Origin: JAXGXQ01 sp040772685
GTDB lineage: Bacteria; Bacillota; Clostridia; Saccharofermentanales; UBA5734
Direction: 5' to 3'
Assembly (NCBI GenBank): GCA_040772685.1
Contig: JAXGXQ010000007.1
Location: 1 to 64,000 of the forward strand
Length of the DNA stretch: 64,000 bases
The notes below the pieces were generated by a model. The model worked only from the letters and a program-made list of their open reading frames with translations. It did not search any database and was not told where the DNA came from. Position numbers and translations under genes: made by a program. The number at the start of each line of letters is the position of its first letter. Positions within the stretch are counted from its first letter, which is position 1. Below are positions 33,515 to 42,757 of this stretch, piece by piece.

Positions 33515-34198
33515 TCAGTTTGCCGTAAGGGCGGCCGTTCTTTCGCGTGCTTTGGTTAATGCCTGTTCAACAATCATGTCCTTGACCTTCATCAGGCGGG
33601 TAAGGTTACCGCGCTCATTTTCTTCCATTTTCATGGTTATCGAACGGATCGCTTCGCTGATTTCCGGTATTAGAATATACTCAAGCGAGTTAACCCGGCG
33701 CCGGGTACGTTCAATCTCATCCGCCAGCAGCTGCGCTGCTTTTTCCGAAGACGCCAGTTCCAGCATCAAAGGAAAAGCCTCACTCAAGGTTACAATCGCT
33801 AAATCCAGTTCCGCCGCCGCTGAGGCCATACCATAAGGCAGGTTTTGCAACTGGCCGCTCATCAGGTAGGGTGAACTGAACACTGGCACGTTGACGCTCA
33901 TCACATTACGGGCATCGACATCGATGGTCAGGGTTTCATGCCCGGCCATCAGGGCGGTGCGCAGAGTTTCCGGTGACATGACCGCCCGTGCCAGCAGCAT
34001 CTGGATATTGGCAACTCTGAATTTACTTTCAACTTCTTCACGCAAGCGCTTATTTTCACGAACAATATCAAGAAACTGGCGCATAAGCTCATCACGCTTG
34101 TCTTTAAGCAGTTTATGACCGCGCCGCGCTGTAACAAGCTGCCGTTTAAGACGCAGCAGTTCCATCCGGTTCGGGTTGACAAGGCGTTTGCTGGCCAT
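33515..34198 (-). CDS. ntpD: V-type ATP synthase subunit D
   Basis: A 227-residue central-axis subunit, equivalent in role to F-type gamma. Long N- and C-terminal helices form a coiled coil. Conserved NPNRMELLRLKRQLVTARRGHKLLKDKRDELMRQF opens it, and RRRVNSLEYILIPE follows near residue 165. Last gene of the V-type operon; 30 bases separate it from ntpB. Confidence 0.95.
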   Translation of the reverse strand: MASKRLVNPNRMELLRLKRQLVTARRGHKLLKDKRDELMRQFLDIVRENKRLREEVESKFRVANIQMLLARAVMSPETLRTALMAGHETLTIDVDARNVMSVNVPVFSSPYLMSGQLQNLPYGMASAAAELDLAIVTLSEAFPLMLELASSEKAAQLLADEIERTRRRVNSLEYILIPEISEAIRSITMKMEENERGNLTRLMKVKDMIVEQALTKARERTAALTAN

Positions 34199-34228
34199 AG
34201 AATGTATTTCCTCCTGTGAAACTGGCGT

Positions 34229-35602
34229 TTAGTTCTTCTTGTAATACTGGTCGATATATTCGTCCTTAACACGCTTGAGCTCATTTCGGGGCAGCATGGA
34301 GAGCAGTTCCCAGCCGATCTTCAGTGTTTCTTCAATCGAACGATCAGCATTAAAGCTTTGATTGATATAGCGTTCTTCAAAGGTATCCGCGAAGTGGGCA
34401 TAAATGCGATCGACTTCACTTAGGGCATCCTCGCCCAGGATTACCTGCAGTTCCTTGGCATCTTTACCACGCGAATAGGCAGCGAACAGCTGGTTCATGA
34501 CATTGGCGTGGTCAGCACGGGTTTTGCCTTTACCAATACCTTTGTCCTTTAAACGCGAAAGTGAAGGCAGCACGTCGATCGGTGGCCGTATACCCTTCTT
34601 GTAAAGTTCACGGCTGAGGATGATCTGGCCTTCGGTGATATAACCGGTTAAGTCAGGAATAGGATGGGTTTTGTCGTCGTCCGGCATGGTCAGAATCGGC
34701 ACCAGCGTGATCGAGCCTTCTTTACCCTTCTGCCGGCCGGCGCGTTCGTACATTGTGGCCAGGTCGGTGTAAAGGTAACCCGGGTAACCGCGGCGTCCGG
34801 GTACTTCCTTACGGGCGGCGGATACTTCACGCAGGGCTTCGGCGTAGTAGGTGATGTCGGTCATGATAACCAGCACCTGCATATCCAGCTCGAATGCCAG
34901 ATATTCAGCAGCGGTTAAAGCCATGCGCGGTGTGGAGATACGCTCGATTGCCGGGTCATCGGCAAGATTGATAAAGAGGACAGCGCGGTCAATCGCGCCT
35001 GTGCGGCGGAAATCGCTGATAAAATAATCTGCTTCTTCAAAGGTTATGCCCATGGCTGCAAAAACCACAGCAAAGTTTTCCGATTCGCTTAAAACCTTAG
35101 CCTGGCGGGCGATCTGGGCTGCAAGCTGACCATGTGGCAAACCTGACGCTGAGAAGATCGGCAGCTTTTGACCGCGTACAAGAGTGTTGAGGCCGTCAAT
35201 CGCTGAAATGCCTGTCTGGATAAACTCGTTGGGATAATCACGGGCGGCAGGGTTCATCGGTTGACCGTTAATATCTATCATCCGTTCGGGGATAATTTCA
35301 GGGCCGCCGTCTTTGGGATTGCCCATGCCGCTGAAAACGCGGCCAAGGATATCCGGCGAAACCGCAAGCTCAAGGCCGCGGCCGAGGAAGCGGACTTTAC
35401 TTTCCGCCACGTTGATGCCGATTGAGCTTTCGAATAACTGGACCAAGGCATCACTGCCGCTGACTTCCAGCACTTTGCAACGGCGTATTTCGCCATTTGG
35501 TAATTCGATTTCACCCAGTTCATCGTACTTTACACCGCTGACCTGCTTAACCAGCATCAACGGGCCCGCTACTTCAGCTATGGTGCGATATTCTTTTGGC
35601 AT
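34229..35602 (-). CDS. ntpB: V-type ATP synthase subunit B
   Basis: A 457-residue non-catalytic nucleotide-binding-type subunit. It has EYRTIAEVAGPLMLV, GISAIDGLNTLVRGQKLPIFSASGLPH (a degenerate P-loop, as usual for B), GITFEEADYFISDF, ALREVSAARKEVPGRRGYPGYLYTDLATMYERAGR, and GKGKTRADHANVMNQLF. Normal length. Adjacent to ntpA with one base between them. Confidence 0.97.
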   Translation of the reverse strand: MPKEYRTIAEVAGPLMLVKQVSGVKYDELGEIELPNGEIRRCKVLEVSGSDALVQLFESSIGINVAESKVRFLGRGLELAVSPDILGRVFSGMGNPKDGGPEIIPERMIDINGQPMNPAARDYPNEFIQTGISAIDGLNTLVRGQKLPIFSASGLPHGQLAAQIARQAKVLSESENFAVVFAAMGITFEEADYFISDFRRTGAIDRAVLFINLADDPAIERISTPRMALTAAEYLAFELDMQVLVIMTDITYYAEALREVSAARKEVPGRRGYPGYLYTDLATMYERAGRQKGKEGSITLVPILTMPDDDKTHPIPDLTGYITEGQIILSRELYKKGIRPPIDVLPSLSRLKDKGIGKGKTRADHANVMNQLFAAYSRGKDAKELQVILGEDALSEVDRIYAHFADTFEERYINQSFNADRSIEETLKIGWELLSMLPRNELKRVKDEYIDQYYKKN

Positions 35603-35603
35603 C

Positions 35604-37382
35604 TTAAATTACCCCCTCCGGCAACAATGCTGATATCTCCGCCTTTAACGCTTCGCCGATTTCTGCGGCCGCTGTTTCGATGCGGTCTTCCGGAATTCCC
35701 TTGATGCGGGCAATGCGGTCGCGCACAGGCAGTTTATCGAGGTCACGGAAGGAAACTCCCTGTTGGATAGCCTTCGAACCTTCGTAGTAATAGTTCATAA
35801 CCAGATTCAGCATCAGCTGCATTTTCTGGGGTGAAGTGTAGGTGTCGATAACGTCAAAGGAATCCTGGGCAAGGTAGTCTTCACGCAGTGAACGGGAAGC
35901 CTCGAGTTTCAGTCGGTCAATCTGGGAAAGGGAATCCTGACCTATCAGACGGACTATTTCTTCCAACTCAGCTTCTTCTTGCAGCAAACGCAAAGCATCT
36001 GCCCTTAGCTTGCTCCAGTTCGCGGTTACATTTTCATTCATGTATTCGTCAATGACATCAGCATACAGCGAGTAGCTGTTGAGCCAGTTTATCGCCGGGA
36101 AGTGGCGCTTATAAGCCAGTGTAGAGTCCAGGCCCCAGAAGACTTTGACAATACGCAGCGTCGATTGCACAACCGGGTCGGACAAGTCGCCGCCTGGCGG
36201 GGATACAGCTCCGATCGCGGTCAGCACGCCGATACGGTCATCGCTGCCTAAACAACGAACCTGGCCTGCGCGTTCGTAGAAGTTAGCCAGACGTGAACCC
36301 AGATAAGCCGGGTAGCCTTCTTCACCGGGCATCTCTTCCAGACGGCCCGACATTTCGCGCAGTGCTTCTGCCCAGCGAGAAGTGGAATCGGCCATGATCG
36401 AAACAGAGTAACCCATGTCGCGGTAGTATTCAGCAATTGTGATCCCGGTATAAATTGAAGCCTCACGGGCAGCAACCGGCATATCCGAAGTATTGGCGAT
36501 CAGGATTGTACGCGCCATCAGCGGCTGACCGGATTTCGGGTCGATCAGCTCGGGGAATTCCATCAGAACATCGGTCATTTCGTTTCCGCGTTCGCCGCAG
36601 CCAATATAGACGACGATGTCGGAAGCGGCCCATTTTGCCAGCTGGTGCTGAACCACAGTTTTACCGCTGCCGAACGGGCCGGGAATGGTGGCAGTGCCGC
36701 CGCGGGCAACAGGGAAAAAGGTATCGATACTGCGCTGACCGGTGACCAGTGGTTCCGTCGGTGCGATTTTTTCTTTATACGGTCTGCCACGGCGAACCGG
36801 CCATTTCTGAATCATGGTGAGATCATGCACGGATCCGTCAGCAAGCTTGATCCTGGCTACAACGTCGGTGACCTTATGCTCACCGGCTGTTATCTCAGAA
36901 ATTTCACCCTCAATTCCAACCGGAACCATGATCCGGTGGTTAACCAGCACGGTTTCTTCAACCTCACCGACAACGTCGCCGGCGCTGACGTGGTCACCGA
37001 CTTTGACAACAGGTTGGAAATTCCAAATGCGGTCACGATCAATCGCCGGGCTGGAAACGCCACGCGCGATGTTGTTGCCGGCCAGTTCCACGAGGCGGTC
37101 AAGCGGTCGCTGGATACCGTCAAAAATCTGCCCGATCAAGCCAGGGCCCAGTTCAACAGAAAGCGGTGCGCCTTCTGAAACTACTGTTTCGCCCGGGCCT
37201 AGTCCGGCGGTTTCTTCGTAGACCTGAATTGAGGCCTGGTCATCGTGCATTTCGATGATCTCGCCAATCAGTTTATGGTCTGAGACCCTGACAACATCGA
37301 ACATCTCCGCATCGCGCATACCGCTGGCTATAACCAACGGACCTGATACTTTGACAATTGTGCCTGTGCTGGGTTTTTTCAT
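35604..37382 (-). CDS. ntpA: V-type ATP synthase catalytic subunit A
   Basis: A 592-residue catalytic subunit. It has GTIVKVSGPLVIASGM, the A-specific bulge domain (about residues 110-190, with DHVSAGDVVGEVEET), P-loop GPFGSGKTVVQ, CGERGNEMTDVL, Walker B/ DSTSRWAEALREMSGRLEEMPGEEGYPAYL, and LIGQDSLSQIDRLKLEASR. The start at 37382 (MKKPSTGTIV) follows AAAGGAG and leaves 4 bases after the subunit F stop; the open frame extends 22 codons further up without support. Confidence 0.97.
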   Translation of the reverse strand: MKKPSTGTIVKVSGPLVIASGMRDAEMFDVVRVSDHKLIGEIIEMHDDQASIQVYEETAGLGPGETVVSEGAPLSVELGPGLIGQIFDGIQRPLDRLVELAGNNIARGVSSPAIDRDRIWNFQPVVKVGDHVSAGDVVGEVEETVLVNHRIMVPVGIEGEISEITAGEHKVTDVVARIKLADGSVHDLTMIQKWPVRRGRPYKEKIAPTEPLVTGQRSIDTFFPVARGGTATIPGPFGSGKTVVQHQLAKWAASDIVVYIGCGERGNEMTDVLMEFPELIDPKSGQPLMARTILIANTSDMPVAAREASIYTGITIAEYYRDMGYSVSIMADSTSRWAEALREMSGRLEEMPGEEGYPAYLGSRLANFYERAGQVRCLGSDDRIGVLTAIGAVSPPGGDLSDPVVQSTLRIVKVFWGLDSTLAYKRHFPAINWLNSYSLYADVIDEYMNENVTANWSKLRADALRLLQEEAELEEIVRLIGQDSLSQIDRLKLEASRSLREDYLAQDSFDVIDTYTSPQKMQLMLNLVMNYYYEGSKAIQQGVSFRDLDKLPVRDRIARIKGIPEDRIETAAAEIGEALKAEISALLPEGVI

Positions 37383-37386
37383 GCTT

Positions 37387-37758
37387 TCACTCCTTTGACT
37401 CACTGCTGGCGCTATTCTCTGGCTGACCGGAATCCCGGGTGACATCAATCCCCAGAATATCCATGCCGATAGCCTTACGGACTGACTCCCGTACCTGGGC
37501 CATTCCCAGGCCGCTGCCGCCGGAAATCGGCGGGATCGGGATAACAGCAGGCAGTTTGCGGCTGCGCAGCGAGCGAATATAATCCTGATTGGCTATAAAA
37601 CAAGGCTCTGTTATAAAGACGATGGCAAAATCCTCATCTACGGCGTAGCGCAGATGCTCTTCGGCAGCTTCCGGAGTCACTGCTTCCAGCACGGTCAAAC
37701 CGAGTGCCCGGAATCCAATGATACTGTCTGGATCGCCTATAACGGCTACTTTATACAT
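37387..37758 (-). CDS. ntpG: V-type ATP synthase subunit F
   Basis: A 123-residue central-stalk subunit (NtpG in E. hirae naming) with a Rossmann-like fold: KVAVIGDPDSIIGFRALGLTV, FAIVFITEPC, and VIPIPPISGGSGLGMAQVRESVRKAIGMDI. It binds subunit D. A 15-residue polar C-terminal tail exceeds the usual length of about 105. Positioned between the C and A genes as in E. hirae. Confidence 0.93.
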   Translation of the reverse strand: MYKVAVIGDPDSIIGFRALGLTVLEAVTPEAAEEHLRYAVDEDFAIVFITEPCFIANQDYIRSLRSRKLPAVIPIPPISGGSGLGMAQVRESVRKAIGMDILGIDVTRDSGQPENSASSESKE

Positions 37759-37775
37759 TCGTCTCCTCCGGTTGC

Positions 37776-38942
37776 TTATAGGTAAGTTAAGCGAGCCAGC
37801 TCGCGGGCTTTTTCAATCGGGATATTGTTACGTAAACAAGTAATAATTATGCGGATGGTCCTGATTTCCATTTCCCGGGCGATCAGATAGCCAATTATCG
37901 CTTCGGGACCGCGCAGAATACGTTTGGCATTCTGGACAAACCGTATCAGAACCTCATCCTGCGCCTGGCTGAAACGGGCAATTGCTTCACCGCCTTGAGC
38001 GAAGTGTTCAACCGACTCGGCCAAACTGGCCAATCTCGTTGTACTTAGCGCGGCTACAATTTCTTCCACAGGCGCCTCGTAAAGCTCCAGCAGCCTGGCT
38101 GCCGGGATTTTCCCGCCCGGCAGCAACACCCTCGCCAGATAATCTGCTCCGCTGTGCAGGAAACGGGTCCTCAGGAGCATGCCTGCATTTGCGAGGTCTG
38201 AGCGCAGGCTGACAAAATCACGAAAGAAATCATTTTCAACGTTAGTAGCTGCCGCGCTGAACATAATTGCCTGGGTTTGGTCCAGATAAATATCAATTTC
38301 ACTGACATCGTAATTCTGTAAGTAGCGGGCTGAGGCCTCCGCAGCAGCTGCCACTAATTCAGGCGGCAGCTCAGCTGTTTTTTGTGAACGCAGGGCAGTA
38401 AACATTACTTCCGGCGGTATTGTCGATGGTTGCTGCAGGAGGGGCTGCAATTGTTGCAGCGTAACAGGCGTGTGAATTTCCGGCCAAAGCGCCGAAACAG
38501 ACTCATCTCTGGTATCTTTCTGTTCCGTTACTGGCGGCGGTTCACTATAGCCTGACGCAGCGGCGTCGCGACTGTTTTGCTCCGGCTTGCGCCGCGGCCA
38601 ATATACAGCTAACGACTTCAGCATTACCTTGAGGTTATGAAGATCGCGCGACAAAAGCAGCGTATCGATCAGTACTTGATCCGGGCTTAGTTCGCGCATA
38701 TCCTCATAAGCGGCTTCAAGGCCGAGCTGAAGGCTTTTTTCAGGATCAGAGGCCGCGGGATATCCATCTTCTATCAGCAGTCGGGCAATCTCTTCTTCGC
38801 TGCGTGCTTCAAAATAACGGCTTAGGCGCGATGCGTTCACAAGTCCGTTTTCCATAGCCCGGATTCTGGCTGTTGAGTAGGCATACCGCGTGCGGTCGAT
38901 CTGCACCGGTTTATTTGGTTTTGTTTTTTCTGTTCTTTCCAT
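37776..38942 (-). CDS. ntpC: V-type ATP synthase subunit C (d-like)
   Basis: A 388-residue socket subunit that joins the central stalk to the K ring. It opens with YAYSTARIRAMENGLVNASRLSRYFEARS and ends with the helix GPEAIIGYLIAREMEIRTIRIIITCLRNNI. An unusual polar insertion of about 35 residues (region 118-150, rich in Ser/Glu/Pro) follows the LSRDLHNLKVMLKSL helix. Otherwise standard for the AC39/V0-d-like family. Confidence 0.9.
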   Translation of the reverse strand: MERTEKTKPNKPVQIDRTRYAYSTARIRAMENGLVNASRLSRYFEARSEEEIARLLIEDGYPAASDPEKSLQLGLEAAYEDMRELSPDQVLIDTLLLSRDLHNLKVMLKSLAVYWPRRKPEQNSRDAAASGYSEPPPVTEQKDTRDESVSALWPEIHTPVTLQQLQPLLQQPSTIPPEVMFTALRSQKTAELPPELVAAAAEASARYLQNYDVSEIDIYLDQTQAIMFSAAATNVENDFFRDFVSLRSDLANAGMLLRTRFLHSGADYLARVLLPGGKIPAARLLELYEAPVEEIVAALSTTRLASLAESVEHFAQGGEAIARFSQAQDEVLIRFVQNAKRILRGPEAIIGYLIAREMEIRTIRIIITCLRNNIPIEKARELARLTYL

Positions 38943-38970
38943 GGTGCTCCGTTCTGTCCAGCGGTGCCGC

Positions 38971-39552
38971 TCAGGATTTAAAAAGAATCCCGGCAGCCAG
39001 GCTTACCAGTTCCGGCCTTAGGCCGCGGATAAGCTGATCCGTCGTCAGGTTGGTTTCGATCAGGCCTTTGCGTAAAACGACTCCGGTGGCAAAATCGCCG
39101 GAATCAGCCGCAAGGGCAAGGTTCCAATTCAGATCGCGGTTTAGCTCTGCAATTAGCTTACCAACGAAATCACGCTCCGGTTCAGGAACAATAACTTCTT
39201 CGTCGCCGTCAGCGTTGTCGCGCAGTAGCCTGACATAAAGCCCGGCCTTTTCAGCTGGTGCCAATTGGCGCAGACTCGTCTCAGCGCGTGTGATGACCTC
39301 GTCAATCAGCTGCTGGCGAACGGCCAGCGTGTGTTTGCGGGTTTCCAGGGCGGCGCTGCTTTGGGAGCGGCGCTCAAGCACCGCAGTCTCTTCAGCAGCT
39401 TTAGCCCGGGCGGCATTCAAAATCTGATCCGCTTCCTGACCAGCTGCGCTGAGTATCTGATCGCGCTGAGACCTGGCTTGATCCTCGATCTCGCGAACGC
39501 GTTCTTCTGCGTCACTAATGATGCGGTTGAGTATAGCGTCAAGGCCGTTCAC
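38971..39552 (-). CDS. ntpE: V-type ATP synthase subunit E
   Basis: A 193-residue peripheral-stalk subunit. An N-terminal coiled coil of Ala, Glu, Gln and Arg (residues 5-95) is followed by the globular domain with DGDEEVIVPEPERDFVGKLI and GVVLRKGLIETNLTTDQLIRGLRPELVSLAAGILF. It pairs with the small H subunit encoded at the operon start to form a stator stalk. Confidence 0.9.
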   Translation of the reverse strand: MNGLDAILNRIISDAEERVREIEDQARSQRDQILSAAGQEADQILNAARAKAAEETAVLERRSQSSAALETRKHTLAVRQQLIDEVITRAETSLRQLAPAEKAGLYVRLLRDNADGDEEVIVPEPERDFVGKLIAELNRDLNWNLALAADSGDFATGVVLRKGLIETNLTTDQLIRGLRPELVSLAAGILFKS

Positions 39553-39609
39553 AGTGATGTATCCCCTTTCTGTTCAGGCAAGTAATAATTGGCGGGGTAG
39601 TACAACTGC

Positions 39610-40098
39610 TCAGACCGGGTTGATGCTTAGAATTGAAAGCACTGAGGCCAACAGGGCAAGAATTGAGTAGGTTTCAACCATGGCGGGCAGAACGATAGCC
39701 TTGGAAGAAGCGTCAGGTTGCTTTGCAACCATGGCAATACTTGCTTCTGAGGTTCTGCCCTGATAGACAGCAGATTTGTATCCGACAACGGTGATGGGCA
39801 TGCAGGCAAGGAAATAAAGCAGGCCTGTCTGCCAGCTAAGGTTAACGTTGCCAGTAAGTAAGCCGGATGACTGCATAACCATAAACCAGGTCAGCAGACC
39901 GTAGATGCCCTGGGTGCCAGGCAGTGCCTGCAAAATGAGCAGTTTACCGAATTTGTTAGGATCTTCGGTCATAACGCCCGCAGCCGCCTGACCAGCAAGA
40001 CCAACACCGATTGAGGAACCGATACCGCCTCCGATTGAGGCAAGCATACCGCCCAGCAGCGTCAGGACAGGACCAATTAATTCAACGAAATTTGCCAT
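39610..40098 (-). CDS. ntpK: V-type ATP synthase proteolipid K, Na+-type
   Basis: A 162-residue four-helix proteolipid of the rotor ring. Residues equivalent to those that hold Na+ in the E. hirae K ring are all present: Leu, Thr and Gln in ALPGTQG of helix 2, the following Tyr (IYG), Gln in AVYQGR after helix 3, and the essential Glu with Tyr in MVETYSIL of helix 4. Helix 1 carries Gly-rich GGGIGSSIGVGLAG. I infer a Na+-coupled machine. Between ntpI and ntpE as in E. hirae. Confidence 0.95.
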   Translation of the reverse strand: MANFVELIGPVLTLLGGMLASIGGGIGSSIGVGLAGQAAAGVMTEDPNKFGKLLILQALPGTQGIYGLLTWFMVMQSSGLLTGNVNLSWQTGLLYFLACMPITVVGYKSAVYQGRTSEASIAMVAKQPDASSKAIVLPAMVETYSILALLASVLSILSINPV

Positions 40099-40203
40099 GA
40101 TGGAATCCTCCTATTGATTCGCGTTCACTTTATCTTTCAGGATCAGCCTTCTTAAGGCCGTCCGATAAGCTTTGGATTGACGCAGCAGCGTCAGGTTTTA
40201 AGA

Positions 40204-42219
40204 TCAGGAATCGAGTGCCTTTAATGCGGGCAGCGGTTGTTCACGTTCAATTTCAACGTAACGGGAAGTTAGCTTCTCAGGTTTCCAAAGAATGCCGCCG
40301 CCTTCGTAAAATTTGCCGAAGAATTCAACAAACTGGAGACGGCTGGTATGGATGTAGGCTGAAAGCAACGACAAGGCAAAATTAACTGCGTGGCCAACAA
40401 TGCCAACCAGGATAAAGATGACATAGCCTGCAAAGCTGGGTCCGCCCAGGAAACCGATTTTATTGACAACCATGGCAATAACACCGGTGGCGAGGACAAG
40501 CGCTAATACGCGGGAGTAGGAAAGAATATCGCCAAAATAGCCGGTGATTCCGTAGAGGTTATAAAGTCCGGCTCCTACTCTGGCAAAAGGATTACGGCTG
40601 TCACGCGCTGAGAAGAGCACAATTGTAGCTGCACCGGCGATAGCCATATAGCCGGTAAAGGGTTTACCGATGCCGGCAATAGACAGCGCGAGGCCAATGA
40701 TGAGTATATACCAGGAAAAAACATCATAAACCGCGGTTTGCCAGTCGCCGTCTCGCCAGGCCATGTAGGCTTTGATAGCCATGCCGCTGAAAAGATGCAG
40801 GACGCCGAAAATGGCGCTGAGCAGCATCATCTCGGTCGGCTGGGTAAGAGGGTCGAGGATAACAGGCGGAATCACAACCCGGCCGCTGGTCACTGTCGCA
40901 ATCATGTCACCAAAATAGCCGCCGAACATCACTCCCCAGAACATGGAGGAGATGCCGCACTGCAGGAACATAACAGCGGTTTGACGTGCGCGGCCAGTCA
41001 GCTTGAGCTTATAGATGCCGAACAGGCAGCCTAGTGTAAGCATCAGGCCATAGCCCACATCACTCAACATCAGGCCGAAAAAGATAAAGTAGAACGGTGC
41101 CAGCACCGGAGTGGGGTCAACTTCCTGCGGCAGCGGCGGATTGAACATCTCCACAACTGTTTCGTAAGGTCGGACCAGTTTATTGTTTTGCAGTAGAATT
41201 GGAAAATTATCGTCGTCAGCGGCTGGACGGCTGCCGTAAGCAACTGTGAATTGTCTGGTCAAGCCTTCCTTGATCGGTGTTGTCAGGTTTTGCGGAGTCC
41301 AGCCTTTCAAGATAAACGTTTGTTCAGTATCAGCCAGACGGCAGAGGACATTATGTTTTTCCACCAGCATTTGCAGATGATCATGCAATATTTCAAACGC
41401 AACCAGATTACCGGCGATTTCATCCATTTCCCCGTGCTTGCGTTCCTGTTCCTGAAGCAAAGCGGCCTGCTCTGCCTGCAGACGCTGTAGCAGCACGCGC
41501 GGTGTAGCTGTTTCGGTCTGTACTGGCAGGAAAGAAAAGTTCAGCCGGCGCAAATTCGATTGCACCAGCGATTCACGTAACTTAAGTGTGATCACATGCA
41601 GCTGAATACCTGTCTTGGTTTCGGTTAAAACGTTAACGATCGTTTCAGGAGCTTCATCTGCGAGCGCCTCTTCTAAAGCAGTAAGCTCTGCTCTGTTATG
41701 GAAACTGCCAAGAAAAGAGCGGGTATGTTCGGTATTAAGCGCTGAGAGATCGAGCGACAGGGATTCCCAGGGCAAAAGCATGGTTTCTGTATTGTGGAGC
41801 CTCAACAGCTGGCCTTCAATTTCGCCAATCCGGGTGCTGGCTGCCTCGAAAGCTGCCAGACGCGCCAGAATGTCGCTTTGTTTACTAACCACCTGATTGA
41901 AATCAGAAATATTGACACTGCGTTTAGATGCAAACAGAGATTTCTTAACCGGACGCAAGCGGTTGCTCTCGGCTATAACCCGTTCCAGACGTGACATCAA
42001 AGGCAGGACTTCGTTCACGGTCAGCTGGCGATTGCCAACGGCAATTGTTTCAGCAGTAGCTGCTGCAGCCACGTCGCAAACGCTGGCTGCATCTTGACCG
42101 GGTAATGCGGCTACTTCATCAACATGCAGCGCGCCCAGTTTCATCAAAGCTTCGACAACTGCTGCTTTGTCCTGCTGCATACCAACTACAGTAATGCGGT
42201 CCATCTTGACAATCGGCAC
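40204..42219 (-). CDS. ntpI: V-type ATP synthase subunit I (a-like)
   Basis: A 671-residue membrane stator. The N-terminal soluble half (1-330) is rich in heptad helices and begins PIVKMDRITVVGMQQDKAAVVEAL. The C-terminal half has about seven transmembrane helices, including PFYFIFFGLMLSDVGYGLML and the channel region SYSRVLALVLATGVIAMVVN, which includes the critical arginine, followed by HAVNFALSLLSAYIHTSRLQFVEFFGKFYEGGG. It provides the ion half-channels. Adjacent to the H gene with one base between. Confidence 0.95.
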   Translation of the reverse strand: MPIVKMDRITVVGMQQDKAAVVEALMKLGALHVDEVAALPGQDAASVCDVAAAATAETIAVGNRQLTVNEVLPLMSRLERVIAESNRLRPVKKSLFASKRSVNISDFNQVVSKQSDILARLAAFEAASTRIGEIEGQLLRLHNTETMLLPWESLSLDLSALNTEHTRSFLGSFHNRAELTALEEALADEAPETIVNVLTETKTGIQLHVITLKLRESLVQSNLRRLNFSFLPVQTETATPRVLLQRLQAEQAALLQEQERKHGEMDEIAGNLVAFEILHDHLQMLVEKHNVLCRLADTEQTFILKGWTPQNLTTPIKEGLTRQFTVAYGSRPAADDDNFPILLQNNKLVRPYETVVEMFNPPLPQEVDPTPVLAPFYFIFFGLMLSDVGYGLMLTLGCLFGIYKLKLTGRARQTAVMFLQCGISSMFWGVMFGGYFGDMIATVTSGRVVIPPVILDPLTQPTEMMLLSAIFGVLHLFSGMAIKAYMAWRDGDWQTAVYDVFSWYILIIGLALSIAGIGKPFTGYMAIAGAATIVLFSARDSRNPFARVGAGLYNLYGITGYFGDILSYSRVLALVLATGVIAMVVNKIGFLGGPSFAGYVIFILVGIVGHAVNFALSLLSAYIHTSRLQFVEFFGKFYEGGGILWKPEKLTSRYVEIEREQPLPALKALDS

Positions 42220-42220
42220 G

Positions 42221-42535
42221 TTACTTCACGATCCTTTCAGCAACAGCCCGGACCGCTTCCGGAAAAGACTGCTGTGCTTCTATGCGGAGCTGTTCTGATT
42301 GGACTGCGGCAGCAACAGCTTGTTCGTCAGTATGGATTTCTGCTTGCTCAGTTGCGTTGCGCAGGGATTCGCTCACTAATTCGTCAGCTTTTTCGCGGGC
42401 TTCAGCCAGCAGCCGACCTGCTTCAATTCGAGCAGCCTCCAGCATTTCACGGGCTTGCGCCTGTGCTTCAGAAATCATTGCTGCTGCTTTTGCTTCTGTT
42501 TCGCGGATAAGGCTAAGGTAATCCTGATCGGACAT
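42221..42535 (-). CDS. ntpF: V-type ATP synthase subunit H (small stalk)
   Basis: A 104-residue, almost wholly coiled-coil protein (MSDQDYLSLIRETEAKAAAM..., Ala/Glu/Arg heptads to residue 75). It matches the H/G-type partner of subunit E in V/A-ATPases, called NtpF in E. hirae. It is the first gene of the operon, as there. Ribosome binding site CGGAGGATT. The identification rests on size, helix content and position. Confidence 0.85.
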   Translation of the reverse strand: MSDQDYLSLIRETEAKAAAMISEAQAQAREMLEAARIEAGRLLAEAREKADELVSESLRNATEQAEIHTDEQAVAAAVQSEQLRIEAQQSFPEAVRAVAERIVK

Positions 42536-42757
42536 AGTTATCTTAATCCTCCGATAATATCATCAAGAAGTCCGGCATCTTCATAAGCTGTCCGAAAAAA
42601 AATGGACAGATGGGCAATCATTTTTCCGCTAACCGGCATATGGAAGACATTCTACACAAAAACCGGCAATTTAGCCACCAGTTTAAGGCAAAAAACTGCA
42701 TTTATATTTTTTATATTTTTTCTGCTGTTATTACTGTGAATAAACGCAGGTAATGCT
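42536..42757. other. Intergenic region upstream of the V-ATPase operon
   Basis: 222 AT-rich bases between the ABC permease stop and ntpF, both read on the minus strand. A perfect inverted repeat CTGTCC-10-GGACAG with an all-A/T loop lies at 42588-42609. TAGAAT (about 42645) could be a -10, but no good -35 stands 17 bases upstream. No gene is visible. Confidence 0.5.
42588..42609. promoter_or_regulatory. Inverted repeat upstream of ntpF
   Basis: CTGTCC and GGACAG, 10 bases apart with an A8 loop, about 50 bases before the ntpF start. It may be an operator for the V-ATPase operon or a terminator remnant of the upstream ABC genes (on the minus strand the T8 lies inside the loop, so a terminator is less likely). 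Confidence 0.35.
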
